Below, one piece after another: positions 26,392-34,687 of a stretch of 64,000 nucleotides of DNA. The stretch's first letter is position 1. Every line of letters begins with the position of its first letter. Below the pieces are notes generated by a model. That model made no database searches and was not told where the DNA came from. It saw nothing but the letters and a program-made list of their open reading frames with translations. Both the position numbers and the translations under genes were made by a program. The DNA is from DTU015 sp012837895 (lineage in GTDB: Bacteria; Bacillota; Sulfobacillia; Fermentithermobacillales; Fermentithermobacillaceae), in contig JBMNKH010000002.1 of assembly GCA_050952085.1 (NCBI GenBank), forward strand, positions 84,662 through 148,661, in the 5' to 3' direction.

Positions 26392-26420
26392 ATTATATAC
26401 CAATCTTAGTTATTCGCCAA
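26392..26420 (-). promoter_or_regulatory. Sigma-A promoter of the gntR-kor-mut operon
   Basis: On the minus strand TTGGCG (26420-26415), a 17-base spacer, then TATAAT (26397-26392). The expected start is about 26385, giving a leader of about 68 bases before the gntR ATG. Confidence 0.78.
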
Positions 26421-26423
26421 TGC

Positions 26424-26445
26424 AACTGTGAAATCCTTCACAGTT
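26424..26445. promoter_or_regulatory. Perfect 9-bp inverted repeat next to the -35 box
   Basis: AACTGTGAA-ATCC-TTCACAGTT forms a perfect 22-bp palindrome with a 4-base centre, 4 bases upstream of the -35 box of the gntR promoter, centred about 50 bases before the start point. It may be the binding site of the GntR regulator or another factor; it is not followed by a good T-run on either strand, so a terminator is less likely. Confidence 0.5.
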
Positions 26446-26447
26446 TT

Positions 26448-26480
26448 GAAAAAGAACAATCCGGGCTTTTCACCCGGATT
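26448..26480 (-). terminator. Rho-independent terminator downstream of yajC
   Basis: On the minus strand AATCCGGG-TGAAAAG-CCCGGATT (26480-26458) is followed by GTTCTTTTTC. It ends the yajC transcript just before the gntR promoter. Confidence 0.85.
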
Positions 26481-26526
26481 GGATCGCTCACCAGGTCCAA
26501 TATGAGCCAGGTATGTATGACCGGTT

Positions 26527-26817
26527 TTAGTCCTTTAGTTTTCTCGCCACCCCGGTCTTTAGCACTTCAACTTCTACCTTTTCAGCAATCCTGACTTTGA
26601 TTGACAAGTCTTCAACTTTAGTTATGACGCCTATCAAACCGCCATTAGTAAGAATCTTGTCGCCCGGTTTGAGAGCGCGTATCATTTCAGCACGTTCCTG
26701 CTGTTCTTTCTGCTGGGGGCGTATCATAAGGAAGTACATCAACCCAAAGACCACAACCAACCAAATGAGGTTGCCAACCAGCGGATTAGCTCCTCCCTCT
26801 GCTGCCAGAAAAAGCAT
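26527..26817 (-). CDS. yajC: Preprotein translocase accessory subunit YajC
   Basis: A 96-residue single-span protein: short periplasm/outside N terminus, one membrane segment (NLIWLVVVFGLMYFLMIRPQQKEQ) and a small soluble domain (LKPGDKILTNGGLIGVITKV) typical of YajC, which associates with SecDF. ATG at 26817 is chosen since GGAGG lies about 10 bases upstream; the frame is open to a TTG at 26841. It is last in the ruv-queA-tgt-yajC run, an order shared with Bacillus; secDF does not follow here. Confidence 0.92.
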   Translation of the reverse strand: MLFLAAEGGANPLVGNLIWLVVVFGLMYFLMIRPQQKEQQERAEMIRALKPGDKILTNGGLIGVITKVEDLSIKVRIAEKVEVEVLKTGVARKLKD

Positions 26818-26911
26818 CAAACCAAACCCTCCTTTCAACACATTTGAAACCCGCCTTCTTCTTTGTTCGACGGACAGGCTTGAACACCTTGTTTATTGGT
26901 CACAATCAGAA

Positions 26912-28018
26912 TCAAATCGGATACAGAGCCTCTATTTGCTCCCGAAGTCTTTCAAGCGTGCCGTCAATTACACACTGCCTTATCCTATCCATTAGTCTTT
27001 GGAAAAACCAGATATTATGAATTGAAACCAGGGTCCAAGCTAAAGACTCTTTAGCAGAGAACAGATGCCTGATATACGCCCTGGAAAAGCCCTGGCAAGC
27101 TTTACAGTCACACCCTTCTTCAATAGGAGCAAACTCAGCGGCGAACCTGGCATTTTTGAGGTTCAAAGGACCGTCAAAGGTGAAAGCCCTTCCGTGCCTG
27201 GCATTCCGCGTTGGCAGCACACAGTCGAACATGTCAACGCCGGCCATAACTCCCTCGATAAGGTCTACAGGATGCCCTACACCCATGAGATACCTGGGTT
27301 TGTCAGCAGGTAGAAATTCACATGTGTAGTGCATGATGTCGTAGAACTCCTTTTTTCTCTCTCCCACAGAGAGCCCTCCCAAGGCATAGCCCGGGAAGTC
27401 CATAGCTGCGAGTTCCAGGGCGCATTGTTTCCTCAACTGCGGGTAAATCGAACCTTGCACAATCCCGAACAGTGATTGGTGTGGTGATATCTCAAGTTGT
27501 CTCGAACGGCGGGCCCAAAGCAATGTCCGGTGCATAGCTTCCTTGGCCGCATCGAAGGACATAGGCCATCCGGTAAGGTGGTCAAGGCACATAATGATAT
27601 CAGCACCAAGGGCAACCTGGACTTGTATAGACTCCTCGGGGCTGAACTTGATGAGGCTTCCGTCTATGTGAGACCTGAACACAGCTTCTTCATCCGAAAT
27701 TGACACCATGTGCCCGAGACTCATTATTTGGAAGCCGCCGCTGTCAGTTAGAATTGCTCCCGGCCAGTTCATAAACTTATGGAGGCCGCCTGCCGCTTTT
27801 ACTATGTCAGGCCCAGGACGCAAGAACAGGTGATAAGCATTGCATAAGAGTATCTTTGAACCTGTGTCTCGCACATGGTCAGGCATTAACGACTTCACTG
27901 TAGCCTGGGTTCCCACAGGCATGAACACTGGCGTTTCGAATCTGCCGTGAGCAGTCTCGAGTTCCCCAATCCTTGAGTTTCCCGACTGAAAAAGCACCTT
28001 GTACTGAAGTTGCGACAC
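26912..28018 (-). CDS. tgt: tRNA-guanine transglycosylase
   Basis: Tgt exchanges guanine 34 of GUN-anticodon tRNAs for the queuosine precursor preQ1. The 368-residue TIM barrel shows the substrate pocket DSGGFQIMSL (catalytic/binding Asp), GGLSVGE, the second catalytic Asp in GVDMFDCVLPTRNARHG, and the zinc site CDCKACQGFSRAYIRHL. It follows queA by 21 bases; with queA and queH it gives three successive steps of queuosine modification in this operon. Confidence 0.96.
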   Translation of the reverse strand: MSQLQYKVLFQSGNSRIGELETAHGRFETPVFMPVGTQATVKSLMPDHVRDTGSKILLCNAYHLFLRPGPDIVKAAGGLHKFMNWPGAILTDSGGFQIMSLGHMVSISDEEAVFRSHIDGSLIKFSPEESIQVQVALGADIIMCLDHLTGWPMSFDAAKEAMHRTLLWARRSRQLEISPHQSLFGIVQGSIYPQLRKQCALELAAMDFPGYALGGLSVGERKKEFYDIMHYTCEFLPADKPRYLMGVGHPVDLIEGVMAGVDMFDCVLPTRNARHGRAFTFDGPLNLKNARFAAEFAPIEEGCDCKACQGFSRAYIRHLFSAKESLAWTLVSIHNIWFFQRLMDRIRQCVIDGTLERLREQIEALYPI

Positions 28019-28039
28019 ATCAAACCCTCTCTCTACCCG

Positions 28040-29053
28040 CTACCAAATCAGCATCGCATCGCCGAATGAAAAGAACCTGTACCTTCGCTTTATTGCTTCC
28101 TGGTAAGCGTCCATCACAAATTGCTTGCCTGCAAAAGCAGATACCATCATGAGCAACGTCGACTTTGGCAGGTGGAAGTTAGTTATCATGCAGTCTACTA
28201 CCTTAAACCGGTAGCCAGGGTATATGAATAAGCTGGTGCTTGCCTTGCCTGGGAGCACTTTTCCATCGTGACAAGAGCTCTCCAGCACCCTGACTACTGT
28301 AGTTCCTACTGCAAACACCCTGTGCCCTGATTCCTTGCACTTGTTTACCGCTTCCGCTGCTTCCTCAGTTATCTCATAACTTTCACTGTGCATTTCGTGG
28401 TCTTCAATATCCTCTACTGTTACAGGCCTGAAGGTTCCCAAACCCACGTTGAGTGTCACAGGAATAAGCTCAACCCCTTTGGACGAAAGCTTATCCAGCA
28501 GGCTAGGCGTAAAATGCAGGCCAGCAGTAGGTGCGGCCGCAGAACCCGGCACTTGGGCGTAGACTGTCTGATACCTCTCAGGGTCCTCTAGCGGCGTCTT
28601 GATATACGGAGGCAAAGGTACGCGCCCAACCCGTTCCAATACATCTTCCCAGTTACCCTGGTATCGCCATGTGATAAGCCGGCCTCCGTAAGGGGTCCTG
28701 GCTTGCACTTGGCCAACCAAGTCCCCGACGAAGATCTGTTCACCTGGAGGCAACTTATGTCCTGGGCGGACAAGGCACTCCCACGTGTCCGATCCGGCAG
28801 GGTTGAGCAACAGCACTTCCACCCGCCCGCCGGTGCTTCTCCGTCCTATAAGCCTGGCTTTGATCACCCTGGTGTTGTTAATCACCAGGGCGTCACCTGG
28901 GTCGATGTAATGTAAGATATCAGAAAATATGCCATGGGTCAGGCTTCTGTTCTTCCTGTCAAGTACTAGTAGCTTCGAACTGTCCCTGTTTTCCGCCGGA
29001 GTCTGGGCTATCAGCTCCTCTGGCAGGTAATAGTCAAATTCTTCGGTTTTCAT
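28040..29053 (-). CDS. queA: S-adenosylmethionine:tRNA ribosyltransferase-isomerase QueA
   Basis: QueA transfers and isomerises the ribosyl group of SAM onto preQ1-tRNA, forming epoxyqueuosine. Family blocks are FDYYLPEELIAQTPAENRDSSKLL at the N terminus, GDALVINNTRVIKARL, AAPTAGLHFT, and MITNFHLPKSTLLMMVSAFAG. ATG at 29053 is chosen, with GGTGG 7 bases upstream and a standard family N terminus; the open frame upstream to 29074 overlaps spoIID. Confidence 0.95.
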   Translation of the reverse strand: MKTEEFDYYLPEELIAQTPAENRDSSKLLVLDRKNRSLTHGIFSDILHYIDPGDALVINNTRVIKARLIGRRSTGGRVEVLLLNPAGSDTWECLVRPGHKLPPGEQIFVGDLVGQVQARTPYGGRLITWRYQGNWEDVLERVGRVPLPPYIKTPLEDPERYQTVYAQVPGSAAAPTAGLHFTPSLLDKLSSKGVELIPVTLNVGLGTFRPVTVEDIEDHEMHSESYEITEEAAEAVNKCKESGHRVFAVGTTVVRVLESSCHDGKVLPGKASTSLFIYPGYRFKVVDCMITNFHLPKSTLLMMVSAFAGKQFVMDAYQEAIKRRYRFFSFGDAMLIW

Positions 29054-29057
29054 GTTG

Positions 29058-30455
29058 TTACCACCAAGTCTCAATATCTGTTGAAGGATAGTAGTGCATA
29101 AGGATTTGCTTGTAACCGGCGCCTTGTTCGGCCATTGCTTTGGCTCCCCACTGGGACAATCCTACTCCATGGCCCCATCCCCGTCCTTGAAACACAAAGG
29201 TGATCGGGCCAGGCCTGCCAGGGCCAATCACATAAGCTCCGCTTACTGCCAATTGACTCCTTCCTGGGTTCCTCATTGTACACTGCTTCAGTGGAACAGC
29301 TTGTATGCTTGTGCCGTTGTCAATGTATACTTCGTGGCCGGGGTTGAGTTGCCCGGTGGTTTCACGGCCGCCTCCTCTCTTGAACACAGAAAACCACATA
29401 CTCTTGAGTTCAAGCAGCGACCGGAATTCGGTTGCCTTCACATTTGCGTTCTTGTTGCCTGAACTTATGCTTGCATACAGCCATCTGCCTGAAGTCCCAG
29501 GTTCGCATCCGTGTATCATGTCTATAGGTGAAGCCTGCATGACCCCCTTCAGCTTTTGACTGAGGGTTTCCAGGTCAAAGCATACTTCCCATTGGCTATG
29601 GGGCGAGTCGTGCGGCACTTCTTCTACTGCTACAAGATACGGGATGTCTCCACCCCACACGGACCTGGAGCTTTCAGTCATACCTGCCGAATCTGCGTGG
29701 AAATATGTTGCAGCGGGCTTGCCCTGATAGGTCAGGATCTGCCCTTTGGTCTCGATGCAAGCTTCCACAGCCCTCGGGTCTTCATGGAGTTTTCCCCGGT
29801 AAAGCTGGTTCGACTCGTTTGCCCATATCTTAATGTCACCTGCAGTCGCTATATTGCTCCCGTCACTTAAGGCTCCTTTGTAAACTGCGTAAGTACGCGA
29901 AGCCACAGTTTGGGCTTTGAGCGCTTCTTTGGCCCAACTGCAGGGCATCTCACTTGACACTACTGACCACAGGTACTGCTCCAAGTCAACCAGGTTTGCA
30001 ACCACCAGGGAGCCTTGATCTTCAATGATAACTGCGCTTCCCCTGAACTCCTGTCCTGGGAAACCCGGATTAGGATTACCCTGGCCTGACACTGAAAAAG
30101 ATGCTGTGGCCGGTTTGCTTGAAGGTGTGATGGTAACCGGCGAAGCTACTTCCTTGCTGTGCAAGACGGAGCTGCCTGATGATACAGTAACGTTAAGGTT
30201 TCCACGTCTGGATTCAAACGACACTTTGCCCCCTGCAGGTATTTGCTGCGATCCTTGACGTGTAACCAGCCGGTACTCTTGGGAAAAAGTTAAGGAAACA
30301 GAGTTGCTCCTGGCCAATCCTACCAGCACCTTGGGGTTACCGGTACCGGCCTGGGCAACAGCTGTGTACAATAACAAGTCAGTGCTTATCCATAAGGCAA
30401 GTCCGACTGCGATTCCTATGGTCACTAGCTGTCTTATCGTCTTCGCAAAAGCCAT
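29058..30455 (-). CDS. spoIID: SpoIID/LytB-domain lytic transglycosylase
   Basis: A 465-residue exported protein with an N-terminal signal/anchor segment (about 9-35), an SPOR-like variable region, and a SpoIID domain containing LEQYLWSVVSSEMPCSWAKEALKAQTVASRTYA (catalytic Glu in SSEMP) and the C-terminal GRGWGHGVGLSQWGAKAMAEQG. SpoIID cleaves glycan strands and drives membrane migration during engulfment; paralogues of the LytB type also exist. It lies between DUF2905 and queA, a position conserved in several Clostridia. Whether it is the engulfment enzyme or a paralogue cannot be decided from this sequence. Confidence 0.88.
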   Translation of the reverse strand: MAFAKTIRQLVTIGIAVGLALWISTDLLLYTAVAQAGTGNPKVLVGLARSNSVSLTFSQEYRLVTRQGSQQIPAGGKVSFESRRGNLNVTVSSGSSVLHSKEVASPVTITPSSKPATASFSVSGQGNPNPGFPGQEFRGSAVIIEDQGSLVVANLVDLEQYLWSVVSSEMPCSWAKEALKAQTVASRTYAVYKGALSDGSNIATAGDIKIWANESNQLYRGKLHEDPRAVEACIETKGQILTYQGKPAATYFHADSAGMTESSRSVWGGDIPYLVAVEEVPHDSPHSQWEVCFDLETLSQKLKGVMQASPIDMIHGCEPGTSGRWLYASISSGNKNANVKATEFRSLLELKSMWFSVFKRGGGRETTGQLNPGHEVYIDNGTSIQAVPLKQCTMRNPGRSQLAVSGAYVIGPGRPGPITFVFQGRGWGHGVGLSQWGAKAMAEQGAGYKQILMHYYPSTDIETWW

Positions 30456-30658
30456 AGCAAAACGGTAAGGCCCAAGCTCAACAGGATTGACGTCATCAAG
30501 GGAAAGTAAAACGTGAAATTCCCCCGTCTTATGACAATGTCGCCGGGTAGACGGCCAAGGCCAAACAGCCTCCCCTCAAGTGAAAACAGCAGTCCAAGAA
30601 CCACCAGCACAGCCCCTATTATTATCAGCATGCGGCCGAAATCACCCGAGCCTGGCAC
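30434..30658 (-). CDS. DUF2905 family two-span membrane protein
   Basis: A 74-residue protein with two hydrophobic segments separated by the conserved loop LGRLPGDIVIRRGNFTFYFP, diagnostic of DUF2905. Function unknown. GTG at 30658 is preferred since GGAGGTGAGG, located in the last codons of queH, lies 7 bases upstream; the GTG at 30670 would fall inside that site. It overlaps the start of spoIID by 22 bases. Confidence 0.85.
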   Translation of the reverse strand: MPGSGDFGRMLIIIGAVLVVLGLLFSLEGRLFGLGRLPGDIVIRRGNFTFYFPLMTSILLSLGLTVLLWLLRRR

Positions 30659-30659
30659 C

Positions 30660-31172
30660 TTATCCCTCACCTCCTATGCTAAACTCACAGCCACAATACT
30701 TCTGCATGTACATGTGGCTTCCCCTTGCCATTTGCCTGGAACGCAGGTACCCAGGCCTGAGATCCCGGTAGATATGAGGGATCTCATATTCGAGGGAAGC
30801 CCTTTCCATGGCTAGCACTATCCCTTCGTGGTCCTGGTAAGGGCTTACCAGCAACGTGGTGGAGAAACAGTCATATCCTCCTGCTTTGGCAAGCTTAGCT
30901 GTATGCCTGAGCCTCACGTAGTAACATTCCCTGCATTGGCCTGGTTTTGAAACAGCTTCAACCCATTTCTGGTAAGGCATCTTTACCCGTCTTGTGCCGA
31001 GGCCGGCCTGGTTTGCCCACTCAGTGTACGTTTTCCAACGTTTTTCTTCTTCTTCTGCAGGGTAAATATTAGGGTTAAAGAACAATCCGTCCACCGAGAG
31101 CCCTTGCGCCCTGAAAAAGTGAAGCGGGAAAGTGGTACATGGCCCGCAGCATGAATGGAGAAGCAGCCTCAA
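30660..31172 (-). CDS. queH: Epoxyqueuosine reductase QueH
   Basis: QueH is the cobalamin-independent enzyme that reduces epoxyqueuosine to queuosine in tRNA. The 170-residue protein shows the cysteine pairs of the family: HSCCGPC at the N terminus, QCRECYYVRL in the middle and KYCGCEFS at the C terminus, which bind a [4Fe-4S] cluster and an extra iron. Together with tgt and queA it completes the last steps of the pathway. The start overlaps the ruvB stop. Confidence 0.93.
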   Translation of the reverse strand: MRLLLHSCCGPCTTFPLHFFRAQGLSVDGLFFNPNIYPAEEEEKRWKTYTEWANQAGLGTRRVKMPYQKWVEAVSKPGQCRECYYVRLRHTAKLAKAGGYDCFSTTLLVSPYQDHEGIVLAMERASLEYEIPHIYRDLRPGYLRSRQMARGSHMYMQKYCGCEFSIGGEG

Positions 31173-32197
31173 GGATTATCAAAAAGCCCCTTTCTCTTGT
31201 ATGTGCTGCCCAGAATGTATTCCATAGCTTTCTGCGTAGCTACCCGTCCCCTGGGCGTCCGCTCCAAGAATCCCATCTGCATCAAGTATGGTTCATAGAC
31301 GTCTTCAATGGTCCCGGCATCCTCGCTTACGCTTGCAGCTAAGGTGGATAACCCGACAGGACCTCCATCATAGTTATTTATTATAGCTGAAAGAATCTTT
31401 CTATCCAGTCCGTCCAGGCCCTGTGAATCTATGCCCATGGCAGCCAGGGATTCACATGATATATCCCTGTCTATGACGCCATCTCCTTTTACCTGTGCAT
31501 AGTCCCTGACCCTTCTCAAGAGCCGGTTAGCTATCCTTGGCGTACCCCTGGCCCTCTTGGCGATCTCCATGGCTCCCGGCTCGTCTATGGAAATCCCCAA
31601 AATTCTGGCTGATCTCATTACCACTTGAAAAAGTTCGTCAACTGAGTAATAGTCCAGCCGGAAGGAAATGCCGAACCGGTCACGCAATGGAGATGTAAGA
31701 AGCCCGCTCCTTGTGGTAGCTGCCACCAGGGTGAACCGGGGCAGCTTAAGGCGGTATGTTCTTGCAGCCGGCCCCTTCCCTGCAATCCAGTCGAATGTGA
31801 AATCTTCCATGGCAGGATACAAAGCTTCTTCAGCTTGATGGTTCAACCTGTGGATCTCGTCAATAAACAGTACATCCCTGTCTTCAAGGTTGGTGAGTAT
31901 AGCTACAAGATCGCCGGAACGCTCGATAGCAGGACCTGAAGTAATCCTAATCCCAACATTGAGTTCGTTGGCAATTATGTGGGCCAGGGTAGTTTTTCCC
32001 AACCCCGGGGGGCCGGATAGCAGCACATGGTCGATGGCTTCTTGCCGTTGTCTTGCGGCTTCAATGTACACCTTCAGGTTGCGCTTGACGCTTTCCTGCC
32101 CGATATAATCGTCAAGCACCAAGGGTCTTAACGATACTTCAGTTGTCTCGTCTCCTGGCAATGCCTTGCTTGAAATGAGTTCTCTAGAATCTGGCAA
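31169..32197 (-). CDS. ruvB: Holliday junction branch-migration helicase RuvB
   Basis: A 342-residue AAA+ ATPase that drives branch migration with RuvA. It has the RuvB N terminus (SLRPLVLDDYIGQESVKRNLKVYIEAA), Walker A GPPGLGKTTLAH, Walker B LFIDEIHRLN, and the winged C-terminal domain ending in GFLERTPRGRVATQKA. It overlaps ruvA by 14 bases and queH by 4. Confidence 0.97.
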   Translation of the reverse strand: MPDSRELISSKALPGDETTEVSLRPLVLDDYIGQESVKRNLKVYIEAARQRQEAIDHVLLSGPPGLGKTTLAHIIANELNVGIRITSGPAIERSGDLVAILTNLEDRDVLFIDEIHRLNHQAEEALYPAMEDFTFDWIAGKGPAARTYRLKLPRFTLVAATTRSGLLTSPLRDRFGISFRLDYYSVDELFQVVMRSARILGISIDEPGAMEIAKRARGTPRIANRLLRRVRDYAQVKGDGVIDRDISCESLAAMGIDSQGLDGLDRKILSAIINNYDGGPVGLSTLAASVSEDAGTIEDVYEPYLMQMGFLERTPRGRVATQKAMEYILGSTYKRKGLFDNP

Positions 32198-32771
32198 GAT
32201 ACTTCAAAGCCTCCCGGAGTAATGCTTCCAAATCAGATCCGGAAAAAGACCTGGTTGCGAGCACCAAAGCCTCTTCTGCTTCTTGCCTTGAATACCCCAA
32301 GGCAATGAGCGCTTCCGTGGCTTCGCCTATTATGTCAGCTTGTGTATGCACAAGAGCGAGTTTGTCTTTTGGAAGCCCGATTTTGTCCCTTAGTTCAACG
32401 ATGATACGCCCTGCGGTTTTCTTCCCGATTCCAGGCAGCCTTGTCAGGGCTCTTTCATTCTGGGATAAGACAGCCTTGTAAAACTCCATCACCGGAAGGG
32501 ACGACAGCACCCCGACCGCAGTCCTGGGGCCTACTCCTTGAACCGTCATGAGCATATCAAATAATGTTCTCTCTTCTGGGTTTCTGAATCCATATACTTG
32601 CAGGCTGTCATCTCTTACAAGAAGCCTTGTGTACAGATTTATTTGCTGCCCTACTTCCACAGCAGCCAGCAGGCCTGCCGGCACGTTTACCTCAAAACCT
32701 ACTCCTCCAACCATGACGGTAACGGTGTTCTTGCCTTTTGAAATCAACATACCGTTGAGTTGCGATATCAT
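32184..32771 (-). CDS. ruvA: Holliday junction DNA-binding protein RuvA
   Basis: A 195-residue protein that binds four-way junctions as a tetramer and loads RuvB. The N-terminal OB fold begins MISQLNGMLISKG; two helix-hairpin-helix motifs follow (MLMTVQGVGPRTAVGVLSS and LTRLPGIGKKTAGRIIVELRDK), and a C-terminal UBA-like domain contacts RuvB (EALIALGYSRQEAEEAL). ATG at 32771 is chosen from the family N terminus; the frame is open to 32870 but that part lies inside ruvC. Confidence 0.96.
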   Translation of the reverse strand: MISQLNGMLISKGKNTVTVMVGGVGFEVNVPAGLLAAVEVGQQINLYTRLLVRDDSLQVYGFRNPEERTLFDMLMTVQGVGPRTAVGVLSSLPVMEFYKAVLSQNERALTRLPGIGKKTAGRIIVELRDKIGLPKDKLALVHTQADIIGEATEALIALGYSRQEAEEALVLATRSFSGSDLEALLREALKYLARF

Positions 32772-32779
32772 CTTCCGGC

Positions 32780-33292
32780 TTACCCCATCTCCGTTTTTTG
32801 GCTGCGTACAACCCTTGCGCGAAAAGACCTCTTTATGGCTGCAGCTATTGCCACAGCCAGGGCATCGCATACATCGTCGGGCCTTGGCATCCTGGACAGG
32901 CCCAGAATGCTCTTGACCATTACCCCAACTTGTTCTTTAGTTGCATTGCCATACCCTACTATAGATGATTTTACCTGTAACGGAGTGACTTCTTCCAGTG
33001 GAAGGCTGCACTTGCCGGCTACCAGCAGGCACACGCCCCGCCCGTGGCCAACGGTAATGGCTGTTTTGGCATTCTTGGCAAAAAACAGCTCCTCGACTGC
33101 CATTAAGTCTGGAGAGTATTTGTCCACCAGAGAGGTCAGACTGTCAAAAATAAAGAGAAGCCTCTCAGGGAGGCCTTGATCCTTGGCAGTGGTTATACAT
33201 CCGTAATCAACCGCAGTGAAATCGTGCCCCCTGGCATCTACTACGCCCCAGCCAACCCGGGCTATGCCAGGATCAATACCGAGAATCCGCAT
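32780..33292 (-). CDS. ruvC: Crossover junction endodeoxyribonuclease RuvC
   Basis: RuvC resolves Holliday junctions by paired nicking. The 170-residue RNase-H-like fold shows the catalytic acids at D7 (ILGIDPG), the glutamate pair in VEELFFAKN near residue 67, and D138/D141 in PDDVCDALAVAI. It precedes ruvA by 8 bases. Confidence 0.96.
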   Translation of the reverse strand: MRILGIDPGIARVGWGVVDARGHDFTAVDYGCITTAKDQGLPERLLFIFDSLTSLVDKYSPDLMAVEELFFAKNAKTAITVGHGRGVCLLVAGKCSLPLEEVTPLQVKSSIVGYGNATKEQVGVMVKSILGLSRMPRPDDVCDALAVAIAAAIKRSFRARVVRSQKTEMG

Positions 33293-33324
33293 GTGAATAC
33301 CCCCGTTTTAGGGGGTTCGACAGT

Positions 33325-33867
33325 TCAGTCTGTGATTCCTTCCAGATATGACCGCACAAGCATGTCAAGGTATTCCGGATCCTCGTCAAATAGGAGGATT
33401 CCTTGCCTCAATTGCTCAAGGGTCTGCGAATGCTCAATCAGGGATTCTTCAAACTCCCTGTAGCCCCGGATGATGAACCGGTCGTCAGGGTCTTGCCCGC
33501 GGAAAACCACTACGTGTCCCCGGTGCAACTTGATGAGCCTGTAATGGTTGTGGTTGGGACACCAATCGTTTATCACTCTTACGAGTTCAAGTTTGCCGTC
33601 CCGCTCTTCCATGGCAGCCCAACCTTCAGACAAGGATGCCAGCAGGGAATCAAGCTGGTCCTTTCCTACGTCTTTTGTGATTGTAGCTGTATCGTTGCAT
33701 TTGCTGTACTTGGTGACATATATTACTTGGACCATAGACGCCTGAGCACCTGGATCGTTATCAGGGAACTTCCAGCCGGGAAACAAATATCTCCCCAGGA
33801 GCAACCCGGCGGCTAGTACCAGTGCAAGCAAGTGTTTTTTCTTGGCGCCAAAGCGATTGAGTTCCAT
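33325..33867 (-). CDS. BofC-like protein (BofC C-terminal domain)
   Basis: A 180-residue protein with an N-terminal membrane anchor (about 12-29) and two small domains, the second (ILLFDEDPEYLDMLVRSYLEGI) resembling the BofC C-terminal domain. In Bacillus subtilis BofC is a forespore protein that restrains SpoIVB, the signal for pro-sigma-K processing, and its gene lies immediately upstream of ruvA, as in this window. Similarity judged by eye is modest, so the family call is likely rather than certain. Confidence 0.7.
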   Translation of the reverse strand: MELNRFGAKKKHLLALVLAAGLLLGRYLFPGWKFPDNDPGAQASMVQVIYVTKYSKCNDTATITKDVGKDQLDSLLASLSEGWAAMEERDGKLELVRVINDWCPNHNHYRLIKLHRGHVVVFRGQDPDDRFIIRGYREFEESLIEHSQTLEQLRQGILLFDEDPEYLDMLVRSYLEGITD

Positions 33868-33937
33868 ATTCCCTCCCTCCAGGCAAACTTAGGTTGCCCA
33901 GGAAGGAGGGCAGTATTCATTATGGCTTTCAGGAACC

Positions 33938-34684
33938 CTATACGTTGGCGTCTAGGATGTCATCAGGCACATCGAAGTTGGCATACACTCTGGAGACGTC
34001 GTCGTGGGATTCTAGAACGTCCATGAGGGCAAGCATTTTGACAGCATCGTCCCGGTCAAGGTTGACGTATGTCTTTGGTACCATGGTTAATTCAGCTGTT
34101 TGGATGCGTGCACCAGAGCTTTCCAGCTGGGTCCTCACCTGTTCAAGTTGGCTCACTTCAGTGTAGACCTCATAGCAATCTTCCTCGGTCTGCATGTCAA
34201 GAGCTCCGGCTTCTATACACATTTCCAGAGCCTGTTCCTCGGAAAGCCCCTGTTTCTCTATGGCGATGAAACCCCTCTGATCGAATATCCATGCTACTGC
34301 GCCGAGCTCCGCCAGTTTACCTCCGTGTTTGGAAAACAGGTGCCTTATTTCTGATGCAGTCCGGTTGCGGTTGTCAGTTGCGGTCTCTACCAGCACTGCA
34401 GTTCCTCCGGGTCCATACCCTTCGTAGGTAATCTCCTCGACTTGGCCACTGTCAAGTTCCCCGGTGCCACGCTTGATCGCCCGTTCAATATTGTCAGCGC
34501 TTACGTTAAATCCCCTGGCCTTTTCTATGGCCATCCTCAACCTGAAATTGCTGTCGGGATTACCTCCTCCTTCCCTGGCGGCAAGCATTACCTCCCTGAC
34601 CGCCTTGGAAATCAAGTTTGCACGCTGGGCGTCCATCTTCGATTTCTTACGTTTGATGTTCGACCATTTTGAGTGTCCTGCCAA
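33938..34684 (-). CDS. YebC/PmpR family protein
   Basis: A 248-residue protein of the YebC family: MAGHSKWSNIKRKKSKMDAQRA at the N terminus, GGNPDSNFRLRMAIEKARGFNVSADNIERAIKRGTG and EGYGPGGTAVLVE. The family has been described as transcriptional regulators and, more recently, as factors helping translation of proline-rich stretches. It sits 3 bases after nadE and upstream of the bofC-ruv block. Confidence 0.95.
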   Translation of the reverse strand: MAGHSKWSNIKRKKSKMDAQRANLISKAVREVMLAAREGGGNPDSNFRLRMAIEKARGFNVSADNIERAIKRGTGELDSGQVEEITYEGYGPGGTAVLVETATDNRNRTASEIRHLFSKHGGKLAELGAVAWIFDQRGFIAIEKQGLSEEQALEMCIEAGALDMQTEEDCYEVYTEVSQLEQVRTQLESSGARIQTAELTMVPKTYVNLDRDDAVKMLALMDVLESHDDVSRVYANFDVPDDILDANV

Positions 34685-34687
34685 GAC

